A stretch of DNA of 60,248 nucleotides from JBJELF01 sp051879015 (GTDB lineage Bacteria > Bacillota > Clostridia > Lachnospirales > Lachnospiraceae), in NCBI GenBank assembly GCA_051879015.1, contig JBJELF010000057.1, forward strand, positions 1 to 60,248, read 5' to 3'. The translations under genes were made by a program, and so were the position numbers. The notes under the pieces were generated by a model. That model saw only the letters and a list, made by a program, of their open reading frames with translations, did not search any database and was not told the origin of the DNA. This document shows positions 34,962 to 44,365 of the stretch, piece after piece. Each line of letters opens with the position of its first letter. Position 1 is the stretch's first letter.

Positions 34962-36056
34962 TCACTCACCTGCTGTCTCAGTATCTTCTACACTTGTATC
35001 TTCTGCAGCAGACTCATCACTCGTATCTTCTACGCTGGCAGTCTCATCACCACTCTCGTTCTCAGTGTCTGTCTCCTCTACATAGACAGCCTCATCAAAA
35101 CTAATTAGTGCCCAAATCTCCTCATCCACAGAAAATTTATCTGCTTCCGCCTTGATTGCCGCGTATTTCTCATCAAAATTTTTATCCTTACGACTCTGAA
35201 TTTCACTATCAATTGCACTCTGAGCCGCCTCTTCATCGTTATCAGAAGTGCATTTCAAGACATACCAACCTTCGCCATCGATGTAAACAGAACCACATTC
35301 ATTTTCAGCCAAGGTCCATGCATACTCTCCATAGGAAACATCATCGCTCTCCATAAAGCTATTGCTGGAATTGCTCACTTTGTATGCAGTATCATCATAA
35401 GAACTCACAATATCAGCAATCTTCTCACCAGACTCCATCGCTGCTAAAATATCACTCACAACAGACTCCTCATCTGTCTCCTCGTCCTCATCTGCTGTGA
35501 CTTTAATATAATCATATGCCTTATGTAGATACTCAGCCTCATCAATAGAGGTATCCGTATCTTCTGTCAATTTCAAATATACGACATTTGCCAATGCATT
35601 CTCTGTATAAATTGATATCAACAAATCCTCGTTTGCTCCCACTGCATTGGCATAGACCTCATCTTCCAGGATACCTGCCACAGTCGTGCGCACCAATTCC
35701 TTTTGTTCTTCATTCAGCTCAATATTATTTTTTTCCGCGTATGCTACTAATACTTTGGTCTGGTAAATCTGCTGCATGACGCTTTCCTTTACCATTGCCT
35801 CCATAGTCTCCCCATTGCCAGTATAATCATAATCCCAAAAACCAGACGAGCTGCCAAATACAGATTCATAAGAATACTGCACTGCACGAGCCATATAAGC
35901 TGCCTCATCTAAGTAAATGTTCTTGGAACCAAGCTTTGCCACTACAGTTGTAGAATAATTTTCAGTGGAAGTGGTTCGAACACAACCAGAGAGCATACAA
36001 GTGACCAGCACAACCGCTAATAAACATACTAAGCTGTGTTTCAATCTCAGCTTCAT
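34962..36056 (-). CDS. PrsA/SurA-like lipoprotein foldase (N-terminal domain only)
   Basis: Secreted lipoprotein of 364 residues. The signal peptide has the lipobox LSGC with the lipidated Cys at 25. A helical SurA_N-type chaperone region follows (about 40-200) with the segment MVKESVMQQIYQTKVLVAYAEKNNIELNEEQ cut here into parts KVLVAYAEKNNIEL. A parvulin-type PPIase domain is not clearly recognisable between about 190 and 300. The C-terminus is a very acidic Asp/Glu/Ser/Thr-rich tail. It lies 63 bp downstream of mfd, the frequent pth-mfd-prsA order in Clostridia. Likely role: folding of exported proteins. Confidence 0.75.
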   Translation of the reverse strand: MKLRLKHSLVCLLAVVLVTCMLSGCVRTTSTENYSTTVVAKLGSKNIYLDEAAYMARAVQYSYESVFGSSSGFWDYDYTGNGETMEAMVKESVMQQIYQTKVLVAYAEKNNIELNEEQKELVRTTVAGILEDEVYANAVGANEDLLISIYTENALANVVYLKLTEDTDTSIDEAEYLHKAYDYIKVTADEDEETDEESVVSDILAAMESGEKIADIVSSYDDTAYKVSNSSNSFMESDDVSYGEYAWTLAENECGSVYIDGEGWYVLKCTSDNDEEAAQSAIDSEIQSRKDKNFDEKYAAIKAEADKFSVDEEIWALISFDEAVYVEETDTENESGDETASVEDTSDESAAEDTSVEDTETAGE

Positions 36057-36119
36057 ATTAATCTCCTTTCACCTGCTTTAAGCAGTTTGTAATAATATCT
36101 TCATCATTATATAACATTT

Positions 36120-39100
36120 TTACGATACAATCAACAATTTTATCTTCTTCAGCAATAATTTTATAATTTCTATCGACGATTTTAAGTCTTTTGCCGCTTT
36201 ATTTGGATTTGTCCAGATTAAATAGTTCGTCTCTTTCTGATAAAATTTCAGTGTACCCTGATATTCCTCAATCAATTTGACAAAACCTGCTGAATCAAAA
36301 CTTGCTTCCTGAAACAGCGTAATACGCATTTCCTGCACATTTCCCTTCACTTCCGTCACATAAGCCTCATGAGCCAGGGCTCTCAGCTCCGCTGCTAACA
36401 ACAGATTCGCTACCGATTTCGGATAATCACCAAAACGATCAATCAATTCATCCTCCATATCCTCACGGTCCTGCTCCGTCTCAATTGCCGCAATTCGCTT
36501 ATACATATCCAGCTTCAAAGCTTCATTTTTAATGTAAGTAGATGGAATCCAGGCATCCATGTGCATATCAATCGTGGTCTCAAACTGTTCTTCTATAGGC
36601 GGCGTATCTCCCTTGAAGCTTTGCACCGCCTCGTTGAGCATCTTGCAGTATAAATCATATCCCACTGCTTCCATATGACCATGCTGTGCCTCACCCAAAA
36701 GAGTGCCCACGCCTCGAATCTCCAAATCACGCATGGCAATCTTGATACCAGAGCCCAACTCTGTAAACTCTCGAATAGCCGCCAAACGCTTTTCTGCGAC
36801 TTCTTTTAAAACTTTATCCTTCTTGTACAAAATAAAAGCATATGCCATACGATTGGAACGCCCCACACGCCCGCGAAGCTGGTACAGCTGAGACAAACCA
36901 AATCGGTCTGCATCATGAATAATGATGGTATTCACATTTGGAATATCCAGTCCCGTCTCAATAATAGTGGTAGATACCAGTACATCAATCTCACCATTAA
37001 TAAACTCCATCATAATATTTTCCAACTGTCTCTGAGGCATCTGCCCGTGAGCATATTCTACATTAGCATCGGGCACTAACTTGGCAATCTCAGCTGCCCG
37101 TTCTTCAATATCCTGTATGCGGTTGTAAACATAATAAACCTGGCCATTTCGTGCCAGTTCTCGATTGATGGCCTCACGCACCATCTCCGCATTGTACTCC
37201 ATTACATAGGTCTGCACTGGCAGACGATCCATAGGAGCCTCCTCCAACACACTCATCTCACGAATCCCAATCAAACTCATATGCAAAGTTCGGGGAATTG
37301 GAGTTGCCGTCAAGGTCAGGGCATCCACATTATTTCGCATCTGCTTGATTTTTTCCTTATGAGTAACACCAAAACGCTGCTCTTCATCCACAATCAGCAA
37401 TCCTAAGTCCTTAAATACAACATCCTTCGACAATACTCGATGCGTGCCGATGACGATATCAACCAAACCTTTTTTTAAGTCATTCAAGGTCTTTTTAATC
37501 TGAGCCGGTGTACGGAATCGACACAACAGCTCCACTCGCACCGGAAAATCTTTCATGCGCTGTTGAAAAGTGTTGTAATGCTGCTGCGCCAAAATAGTGG
37601 TGGGAACCAGATAAACCACCTGCTTGCTGTCCTGCACCGCCTTAAAGGCAGCTCGCAGAGCAATTTCTGTCTTTCCGTATCCCACATCACCACAGATCAA
37701 GCGGTCCATAATTTTGCTGCTCTCCATATCTTTCTTGGTATCCTCAATGGCAGTCAGCTGATCCTGCGTCTCTTCAAACGGAAACATTTCCTCAAACTCT
37801 TTCTGCCAAACAGTATCCTCCGTATAGGCAAATCCCCTGCCATTTTGTCTCGCCGCATAGAGCGTGACCAGCTCCTTTGCCACCTCACGCACCGCTTTAC
37901 TGACCTTTGATTTGGTTTTACTCCACTCATTGCCGCCCAGCCTATTCAATTTTGGCTTTCGGTCTGCATTGGCACTCCCATACTTTTGCAGCAAATAAAA
38001 CTGTGTAGCAAGAATGTACAAAATTCCACCATCTCCATACTCCACTTTCAGATAATCCTTGGTGACATTATCCCGCTCAATCTTCTCAATGCCCCGATAA
38101 ATGCCCATACCATAATTTTCATGTACCACATAATCGCCCACACTCAATTCGGCAAAGCTGCTAAGCTTCTGACCCTGATACTGAGATGTAAATTTCCGCT
38201 TCTCCTTCTTTTTCTCTTTTCCAAAGATATCACCCTCCGTAATCACGACAAAGCGAATCATCGGATAGACAAAACCACGATGCAGATTTCCCGAAGTCAA
38301 CATAATTTCTCCGGGCAAAATTCCATGATTCCAGTCAAAGGAGGCATAAGAACGAAAATCATACTCCTGCAAATTTTTTGCCAGACGCTCGGCACGGGAG
38401 CGGGAACCACATAAAAGTAAAACACGATACTGATTTTTTTTCCAGGTAGTTAAATCCTGAATGAGCAAATCAAAGTTATTTTGATAAGAAGGCACATTCT
38501 GCACATGAAAACGATAAGTTTCATTTATTTTGAAAAAAGGAAGCTTTTGCTCTAAACTATTAAAAGCCACTGCATACTTGCGCTGCAGACGTCCCATCGT
38601 CCAGTCCACACTATAAATTAAATCTACCTGTCGAGGCAAAATATATCCTTTTTCCAGACGGCTGGTCATACTCTCCCGAAACTCCAGTTCCACTGCACTG
38701 GCACGCTCCTTGAGGCGAATAGGCTCATCCATCCAGATATAGCTATCCTCTGGAAAATAATCCAACAGACTACTGCATACCGGATAAAAATAGTGAATTA
38801 GATTGGCCATTCTCTGCTGATACATTCCTGAATCGAGCATATCCTGCAAGTCCTCGCCCTCCCGCTTGACCTGCCTGGCGCACTCAAGCTTTCCATCCTG
38901 CTTAAACTTTTCATACTGATATTTTGTTTCTTCTGCAATTTCTTTTTTTGCATTCAGCAGCTGTCTGACATCCATGACCACTTCCGATGCAGGCAGAATC
39001 TCAACCACTTCAAGATTTTCAATGGAACGCTGACTCTCTCTGTCAAAACTTCGAATGGAATCGATAGTATCATCCCACAGTTCAATTCGCAGAGGAGCCT

Positions 39101-39659
39101 CCTCGGTCAAAGGGAAAATATCCAAAATTCCTCCATGTACCGCAAACTGTCCCGGCTCACTAACAATGCCTGTTTTTTCATACCCCATATAGGAAAGTTC
39201 TTTCTGACAACTGCCCAGCTCCAAAATATCTCCTACCATCAGCACCTTGACGCAGTCCTTCAAGGCAGCCAACGGTGGCAGATAACTCATCAGCGCATCA
39301 ATCGTAGTGATAAAAACTCCCCCCTGATTTAAAAGCACTGGCTTTAAGGCCTGCATGCGCTGGCGTTCCAACTGAATACTCTGCACATCCGCACAAAAAA
39401 AGATTAAATCACGGGATGCATAAAGCCACACATTATCGGTAAAGAAACGAAAATCCTCATACAATTCTCTTGCACGAATTTCATTGTAGGTCAACACCAA
39501 TTGCCATTTCTTTTCTTTTCCAATCTGACTCATCAAATGCACCCGCTGAGAATCCATACAGCCACTGACCTGCAATGGTCCCGCACCTTTTTCCAAAGCC
39601 GATTTCAATGCCTCATACTCTGCCAACTCGCTAATGGAATCTTCCAATAGATTCGCCAT
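36120..39659 (-). CDS. mfd: Transcription-repair coupling factor Mfd
   Basis: ATP-dependent translocase that removes stalled RNA polymerase and recruits UvrA. The 1179 residues are full length. The UvrB-like N-terminal region (about 20-330) is followed by the RNA-polymerase-interacting CarD-like domain (about 490-560, GDYVVHENYGMGIYRGIE). The RecG-like helicase core has ICGDVGYGKTEIALRAA (Walker A), LLIVDEEQRFGV (Walker B) and the VGRSNRMAYAF region. The TRCF C-terminal domain is at about 1020-1110. ATG 39659 has an AAAGGAGG SD. It sits 67 bp downstream of pth, apparently in one transcript with it and the PrsA-like gene. Confidence 0.97.
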   Translation of the reverse strand: MANLLEDSISELAEYEALKSALEKGAGPLQVSGCMDSQRVHLMSQIGKEKKWQLVLTYNEIRARELYEDFRFFTDNVWLYASRDLIFFCADVQSIQLERQRMQALKPVLLNQGGVFITTIDALMSYLPPLAALKDCVKVLMVGDILELGSCQKELSYMGYEKTGIVSEPGQFAVHGGILDIFPLTEEAPLRIELWDDTIDSIRSFDRESQRSIENLEVVEILPASEVVMDVRQLLNAKKEIAEETKYQYEKFKQDGKLECARQVKREGEDLQDMLDSGMYQQRMANLIHYFYPVCSSLLDYFPEDSYIWMDEPIRLKERASAVELEFRESMTSRLEKGYILPRQVDLIYSVDWTMGRLQRKYAVAFNSLEQKLPFFKINETYRFHVQNVPSYQNNFDLLIQDLTTWKKNQYRVLLLCGSRSRAERLAKNLQEYDFRSYASFDWNHGILPGEIMLTSGNLHRGFVYPMIRFVVITEGDIFGKEKKKEKRKFTSQYQGQKLSSFAELSVGDYVVHENYGMGIYRGIEKIERDNVTKDYLKVEYGDGGILYILATQFYLLQKYGSANADRKPKLNRLGGNEWSKTKSKVSKAVREVAKELVTLYAARQNGRGFAYTEDTVWQKEFEEMFPFEETQDQLTAIEDTKKDMESSKIMDRLICGDVGYGKTEIALRAAFKAVQDSKQVVYLVPTTILAQQHYNTFQQRMKDFPVRVELLCRFRTPAQIKKTLNDLKKGLVDIVIGTHRVLSKDVVFKDLGLLIVDEEQRFGVTHKEKIKQMRNNVDALTLTATPIPRTLHMSLIGIREMSVLEEAPMDRLPVQTYVMEYNAEMVREAINRELARNGQVYYVYNRIQDIEERAAEIAKLVPDANVEYAHGQMPQRQLENIMMEFINGEIDVLVSTTIIETGLDIPNVNTIIIHDADRFGLSQLYQLRGRVGRSNRMAYAFILYKKDKVLKEVAEKRLAAIREFTELGSGIKIAMRDLEIRGVGTLLGEAQHGHMEAVGYDLYCKMLNEAVQSFKGDTPPIEEQFETTIDMHMDAWIPSTYIKNEALKLDMYKRIAAIETEQDREDMEDELIDRFGDYPKSVANLLLAAELRALAHEAYVTEVKGNVQEMRITLFQEASFDSAGFVKLIEEYQGTLKFYQKETNYLIWTNPNKAAKDLKSSIEIIKLLLKKIKLLIVS

Positions 39660-39725
39660 GATTTCCTCCTTTTTTTATAACTTTTTCAACTCGTCCTCTT
39701 GCTTTGCTGTTTTTCACCTTAAACC

Positions 39726-40292
39726 TTATTTGCTTCCATTAAATTGATTCATTGCAGCCTCTGGTCCATCCTCAATCAATACTCGCACCGCTGCCACAGC
39801 ATTTTCAATACCTTCCTCAACCTTTTGCTTATCTTCGCCCTGAAAATGTCCAAGTACATAATTAACTAAATCTATCTTAGCTGGTTTTTCACCCACACCC
39901 ACACGGATACGTGGAAATTCTTGTGTACCCAGATGCAAAATAATATTTTTGATGCCGTTATGTCCTCCGGCACTGCCTTTCTTGCGGATGCGAAGTTTTC
40001 CTGGTTCTAAATTGATATCATCATAAATAATCAAAATCTCTTCATTGCTGACCTTATAAAAATCCTGCACTTGGCGTACGCATTCTCCGCTGCAATTCAT
40101 ATAGGTCTGGGGCTTCACTAAAACTACCTTTTGGGAGCCAATCATTCCCTTTCCAATCAACCCCTTATGCTTTTTTGTGTCAATACTAATATTATATTTG
40201 CGCGCCAGTTCATCAAGTACCATAAACCCCATATTATGTCTTGTACCTTGATACTCCGCACCGGGGTTTCCTAAACCAACTATGATATACAT
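39726..40292 (-). CDS. pth: Peptidyl-tRNA hydrolase
   Basis: Releases tRNA from peptidyl-tRNAs dropped by ribosomes. 188 residues, normal length. It begins YIIVGLGNPGAEYQGTRHNMGF with the catalytic His at residue 19, then VLVKPQTYMNCSGECV. The family motif GSAGGHNGIKNI lies near 108-119. ATG 40292 has AAAGGAG upstream. It is probably the first gene of pth-mfd-prsA. Two hairpins with U-tracts lie between it and the HPr-like gene. Confidence 0.96.
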   Translation of the reverse strand: MYIIVGLGNPGAEYQGTRHNMGFMVLDELARKYNISIDTKKHKGLIGKGMIGSQKVVLVKPQTYMNCSGECVRQVQDFYKVSNEEILIIYDDINLEPGKLRIRKKGSAGGHNGIKNIILHLGTQEFPRIRVGVGEKPAKIDLVNYVLGHFQGEDKQKVEEGIENAVAAVRVLIEDGPEAAMNQFNGSK

Positions 40293-40319
40293 CGCAATTC
40301 TCCTTTAAAATTTTAGACG

Positions 40320-40364
40320 CAAAAAACGGGGCTATCGCAGCTTCGCTCCACAATAGCTCCTCAA
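40320..40364 (-). terminator. Stem-loop with U6 upstream of pth
   Basis: Minus strand GGAGCTAT and ATAGCCCC arms (one mismatch) around a loop with its own GCGAAGC pairing, followed by six U. It lies 30 bp before the pth ATG, so it could be a second terminator of the HPr-like gene or an attenuator in the pth leader. Confidence 0.55.
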
Positions 40365-40419
40365 TTTTCATCTGTTTCTTGCATTTTAACGCAGTCTCCG
40401 CCAAAAGTCAATGTAAAAA

Positions 40420-40456
40420 TAAGGCTATGGCGCTGTAAACAGCGGCATAGCCTTAT
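40420..40456 (-). terminator. Terminator of the HPr-like gene
   Basis: Minus strand ATAAGGCTATG and CATAGCCTTAT arms with inner CGCTG/CAGCG, followed by TTTTTAC, about 40 bp after the stop. Confidence 0.85.
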
Positions 40457-40494
40457 CATAAAATCTATTATCTCAGACTAATTATTTTACTATC

Positions 40495-40752
40495 TTACAA
40501 CTGACAGCACAGAAATTTTGCAATCTTCTTTGCGTCTGCCTCTTCATCGGAACCTATCGCCTTAATATTGACATGCATCCCCTCAGTTGGCTGAAATGCC
40601 AGAACCCCCATAATGCTCTTTGCATTAATTTCTTTACTGCCATTCTCCAAAATTATCTTACTGCTGCATTCACATGCTCTCTGTACCAACTCAGCCAACG
40701 GATTCTTATAAGCCTTATCAATGCCAGAAACAATTACTTGAATACTATACAT
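40495..40752 (-). CDS. HPr-family protein lacking the phosphoryl-transfer histidine (Crh-like)
   Basis: Small HPr-fold protein of 85 residues. In the alignment by eye the active-site His15 of HPr is Tyr15 (KAYKNPLAELV), so phosphorylation by enzyme I is not possible. Ser46 is kept in a good context (AKSIMGVLAF), the site modified by HPr kinase. This combination is that of B. subtilis Crh, where residue 15 is Gln. The protein may act only in carbon catabolite regulation with CcpA (inference). The CECSS stretch is unusual for HPr. It is monocistronic, with GAGGGGAG before ATG 40752 and a terminator after it. Confidence 0.85.
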   Translation of the reverse strand: MYSIQVIVSGIDKAYKNPLAELVQRACECSSKIILENGSKEINAKSIMGVLAFQPTEGMHVNIKAIGSDEEADAKKIAKFLCCQL

Positions 40753-40982
40753 TTTTTCTCCCCTCGAATTTTTTAATTATAATATTTTGAATGATATTTT
40801 AAAATTTATTGCTGTTCATGACACAACATGAGGTATTCTAAACAGATTCTCTCTTTTTGAGAAGTGACTATCATACACTTTTTCATTTTTTATCTGTTTT
40901 TTTTCGACAGAAAAAATTATTCTTGTTTTTTTCTAAATTTTCGATTACTATGAAAGAAAATTTTGTTAAATCACTATTCACT

Positions 40983-41014
40983 CAGAGGTCAAAAATATTT
41001 TGCCCCTGATATTC
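40983..41014 (+). repeat. Divergent dispersed repeat, copy H
   Basis: GGTCAAAAA and TTTTGCCCC arms with flanks CAGA and TGATATTC. It lies in the leader of the XRE regulator, in transcript orientation like copies B, C and D. Confidence 0.45.
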
Positions 41015-41036
41015 CTATTCAGAAAGGATGATTGAT

Positions 41037-41279
41037 ATGCACACCACCTTTAATTTGCCCCAGCAGTTAAAGCAGCTAATGAAAGAACATCATATGACGA
41101 TTATCACCCTGGCCGATCAGTCCGGCATCTCTGAAGACACAATTAAAGCCATCCGCACGGGACGCATCAAAAGTCCAGGCATTGAAGTTTTGGTCAAATT
41201 AGCGGATGTTCTTGACTGCTCTATTGATGAACTCATTGACCGCACCGTGGTTTCCTCTGATATAGACCGAGCACTGTGA
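41037..41279 (+). CDS. XRE family helix-turn-helix regulator
   Basis: Cytosolic DNA-binding protein of 80 residues consisting of one Cro/C1-type domain. The helix-turn-helix runs from about MTIITLADQSGISEDTIKAI to residue 42, followed by GIEVLVKLADVLDCSIDELI. ATG 41037 is eight bases after AAAGGA; ATG 41028 overlaps the SD and is less likely. No effector domain. Target unknown; a phage-repressor origin is possible but no phage genes are near. A bidirectional terminator separates it from rhamnose mutarotase. Confidence 0.87.
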   Translation: MHTTFNLPQQLKQLMKEHHMTIITLADQSGISEDTIKAIRTGRIKSPGIEVLVKLADVLDCSIDELIDRTVVSSDIDRAL

Positions 41280-41318
41280 AGGAAATAATCTGTTGGTTAC
41301 AGCAGCATCAAACTCAAA

Positions 41319-41359
41319 AAATACAGCATGGCACTGTCAAAACAGTACCATGCTGTATT
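41319..41359. terminator. Bidirectional terminator, XRE gene and rhamnose mutarotase
   Basis: AATACAGCATGG and CCATGCTGTATT with inner ACTGT/ACAGT pairing, between convergent genes. Confidence 0.8.
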
Positions 41360-41370
41360 AACACATTCCA

Positions 41371-41682
41371 TCAGCGGAGATGAAATACCAGCTTCAAATC
41401 AGTGCTGACTGGACTGTTGTCTGGGTTCGTCTCCATAATATCTGCCATATAATCCCACCATTTGCGATTGATGGCAGTATCCGCGCCCTCTGCCCACAGT
41501 TGTTCATCTTCAATTTCAATATAGCCAAACAGAGTCAACGTCTCCTTATCCAAAAAAATGCTATAATTTTTCCCACCATGCTCATGAATCATATCCGCCA
41601 TCTCCGGCCACAGCAGATTGTGACGTCTCTCATACTCTTCTTCCATTCCTGGATACAATTTCATCTTAAATCCCTTAATCAT
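41371..41682 (-). CDS. rhaM: L-rhamnose mutarotase
   Basis: Interconverts alpha- and beta-L-rhamnose. 103 residues, the usual size. Family motifs are EYERRHNLLWPEM (catalytic His near 21), GGKNYSIFLDKETLTLFGYIE and KWWDYMADIMETNPDNSPVS. ATG 41682 follows AAGGAGG. No other rhamnose gene (isomerase, kinase, aldolase, transporter) is in the window, so it is an orphan here. It may serve a pathway encoded elsewhere or act on another 6-deoxysugar. Confidence 0.93.
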   Translation of the reverse strand: MIKGFKMKLYPGMEEEYERRHNLLWPEMADMIHEHGGKNYSIFLDKETLTLFGYIEIEDEQLWAEGADTAINRKWWDYMADIMETNPDNSPVSTDLKLVFHLR

Positions 41683-41761
41683 TATAAATGCCTCCTTATT
41701 AATATTTTTTACCTAATCCGCCCTATTGGCTGCTTTCCCATGTTTTGTAGGTTCCAAGGTA

Positions 41762-43465
41762 TCATATTGATTTTAGCTGACGACCATATTGGAAATTCGT
41801 CAGCTGAAAATTGCTTACAGCTAAGGAAATCCTGCCAGATTGCTCCCTATTGCTCACAGCCACATTTAAACTGCCCTGAGAACTGCCTTCCATTACCTGT
41901 AAACTGCCATTTCCTGTATCCTCAGCCTCACTCTGAATATACTCAAAACTCCAGCCTTCATTGGAGTAAATACTCACAACTCCTTTCTTTTGCTCTCTCT
42001 GTGTCCAATCTTCACTGGCTACTGTGAAATCCATTGTAATTTGGCGTTCCTCCACATCGGTTACTTCAACCGTATAGAGAAAACCGTCTTCGGTTATGCC
42101 AGACCAAGTACCCATCATCCACACATAATCTGCCATACCAGCCATCTGTTCCAAGTAATCGCTGTCATTTGACAGGCTCTTATCCAGCATCTCACCGTAA
42201 CAATCAATCATCTTCTCGTAGCGCAGCCAGTCCTTATAATCCTGCAATACACTCGAACTTTGTGAGATGATCTCACAGACATGAGCCTGTGCTATATCAT
42301 TTTTCTTTGATGACAAAGAAATCTCTATCCTATCATCCTTGTCATTGACCGCAAATTGATAAATTTTCTGCGTATCCAACGCCTCATCACTCAGAAGAAT
42401 ATAATAATCGGAACCAACAACGGCTTCACCAGCCTCATACTCCACATTATTCGCAAGGTACAGCTCTTTATCGCCATAGCGCAGACTATCATAAAAAGAA
42501 TAAAAGAAACGAATAATCACGTTTGTATTATATGTGTATTTCTTTTGTACATAAAATAACTTTGTCTCACTCTTGGACGAAATACCAGCTGCACTTTCAA
42601 TATCACTGTACTTATCCGCCAATTGATCTCTCAACTCAGCGCACTCCACTGCCGCATTGCTTATCTCGCTCACCCGGTCTAATCCGGCCTGATATTTGCT
42701 GTCCGGACATAATTCCTGAAAAATAGCACAATAATTTTGAATTTCAAAGTTTGTCTCTTCACTGGTATAATCTCCTCCCTGAAACTCCTCCTGCATAACC
42801 TCCAACAGACTGGCATAAATTAATTCCTCTTCGCACAGCAGAATTTCCCCCTTTGCCTCCTCATCTCGGTCTGCACCGTACTGTTTGAGATTTTGTCCTA
42901 AATTATTTTTCGCCTGAATATAAATCTGATTGGCATACTGTTGAAAATAGCTAATCTGCTCGCTCATCTTGCTGGCCTCTTCCTGAGCACTGGATAACTC
43001 CAACTGCAGATTACTAACAAAACTCTCCATCTCTTCCAACTGTGAGGACTGCTGATTGATTTGCTCCGACTGTTCATTAATTTGACTGGACTGGGCATTA
43101 ATCTGCTCATTTTGCTGATTGATCAGCTCCTGCTGCTGATTCAACAAAGCGGCCTGCTCCTCCAACTCCTTACTCAGCTCGGCACTGCGCTTCTGGTCAC
43201 CAAAATTATTGGCAATCTCCCTTGTCCAGATGATGCCCAATCCAAAACCCACCATTAAAAAAATGACCATCTGAACAATCCATGTAATCACATGTCCTAT
43301 ATTATTTTCAGAAGCATTGTCAAGACCAGCTTCCTCCATCTCAACTTCTTCTGACGGACGTTCGGAATCTTTTGTATTCACAGTATCTTCTTGCGCTTCC
43401 TCCTCGCTCTCAATTCCCATAAAGAACGGTATCTTTTTTAACCACATCTTTAGCTTTTCTTTCAT
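41762..43465 (-). CDS. Membrane-anchored coiled-coil protein with Q/N-rich heptad repeats
   Basis: 567 residues, family not recognised. A cytosolic acidic N-terminus (1-56) precedes one membrane helix (about 58-80), so most of the chain is probably outside. Next come six exact heptads starting at Leu108, Ile115, Ile122, Ile129, Ile136 and Leu143, with pattern (I/L)NxQxxQ. This is a parallel coiled coil with polar surface continued to about 180. A globular part follows (about 185-560), rich in acidic and Tyr residues, with the segments MGTWSGITEDGFLYTVEV and beta-rich repeats near the end that resemble a lipocalin-like or DUF-type fold. No enzymatic motif seen. GGAGG precedes ATG 43465. Confidence 0.75.
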   Translation of the reverse strand: MKEKLKMWLKKIPFFMGIESEEEAQEDTVNTKDSERPSEEVEMEEAGLDNASENNIGHVITWIVQMVIFLMVGFGLGIIWTREIANNFGDQKRSAELSKELEEQAALLNQQQELINQQNEQINAQSSQINEQSEQINQQSSQLEEMESFVSNLQLELSSAQEEASKMSEQISYFQQYANQIYIQAKNNLGQNLKQYGADRDEEAKGEILLCEEELIYASLLEVMQEEFQGGDYTSEETNFEIQNYCAIFQELCPDSKYQAGLDRVSEISNAAVECAELRDQLADKYSDIESAAGISSKSETKLFYVQKKYTYNTNVIIRFFYSFYDSLRYGDKELYLANNVEYEAGEAVVGSDYYILLSDEALDTQKIYQFAVNDKDDRIEISLSSKKNDIAQAHVCEIISQSSSVLQDYKDWLRYEKMIDCYGEMLDKSLSNDSDYLEQMAGMADYVWMMGTWSGITEDGFLYTVEVTDVEERQITMDFTVASEDWTQREQKKGVVSIYSNEGWSFEYIQSEAEDTGNGSLQVMEGSSQGSLNVAVSNREQSGRISLAVSNFQLTNFQYGRQLKSI

Positions 43466-43725
43466 AAATTTTCCTCCAACGGCATATATTTACTACAGTG
43501 CAGTTGTCCTTCTCTGTTTTTCCAGGTGCTGTACATGCTGTCAATACTGCATATGTTGTGAATTTATTATAACATATCGTTTCGATTTTTCAAGCAACCA
43601 CCCGATACATCACAAATATTTCATAGACAAACGCCTTTTTTTGCGATAAACTATGCTCAGAACTTAAGAGAAACCTATATTTTGCATGATTTATATCAAC
43701 TATATTTTTTAGGAGGTACCCTTAC

Positions 43726-44322
43726 ATGGAAAGAGAAATTCCACAGCCCGGTCAATTTTACCGTCACTTCAAAAATAAACTTTACCAGATTATTGCCATC
43801 GCCACTCACTCCGAGACTGGCAATGCCCTAGTAATCTATCAAGCTCTCTACGGCGATTTTCAAATTTACGCACGCCCACTTGAAATGTTTTTAAGCCCCG
43901 TAGACAAGGTCAAATACCCCGATGCCAAACAATACTGGCGTTTCCAGAGAGTAACCTTTGCCAGTGCACAAAAAAAATCTCCTGCCAATCCAAATACTGC
44001 CTCAGCTGAGATAGCCGCCACCGCAATTACTATCCCCAACACTTTGCCGGCACTGTCCACCCCAAGAAAACAATCCCCCGCTAGACCACAGGCAAGTGCT
44101 TCCATAGAGGATATTGTGACTTCTTATATCAATGCAAACTCCGCTCAGGAGCGATTACATATTTTAGAGGAAAACAAAGATATCTGCACCAATCATATGT
44201 TGGACTCTATGGCCTATCTCATTGACCACACCCTTGACGGAAAGACTGTCTCCGACAAGTATGAGGACCTGCACAATATCCTGCAAACCTTGGTTCATTT
44301 TGAAAACTCCAGACTGCGGTAA
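43726..44322 (+). CDS. DUF1653 domain protein
   Basis: 198 residues. The N-terminal 60 form a DUF1653 domain (GQFYRHFKNKLYQIIAIATHSET, VIYQALYGDFQIYARPLEMF), a small beta fold found alone in many bacteria and of unknown function. A Pro/Ala/Ser-rich linker (about 82-125) leads to a helical C-terminal part (about 126-198) with repeated ILEENKDICTNHMLDSMAYLID-like helices, not recognised. AGGAGGT lies before ATG 43726. It is a cytosolic, single-gene unit convergent with the CCA enzyme. Confidence 0.85.
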   Translation: MEREIPQPGQFYRHFKNKLYQIIAIATHSETGNALVIYQALYGDFQIYARPLEMFLSPVDKVKYPDAKQYWRFQRVTFASAQKKSPANPNTASAEIAATAITIPNTLPALSTPRKQSPARPQASASIEDIVTSYINANSAQERLHILEENKDICTNHMLDSMAYLIDHTLDGKTVSDKYEDLHNILQTLVHFENSRLR

Positions 44323-44365
44323 AAAAAGTCAGGAGATGGATTCCCATCATCTCCTGACTTTTTTA
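44323..44365. terminator. Bidirectional terminator overlapping the CCA-enzyme stop
   Basis: AAAAAAGTCAGGAGATG with complement CATCTCCTGACTTTTTT. The minus-strand gene's TAA (44363..44365) lies inside the A-rich arm. Confidence 0.88.
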
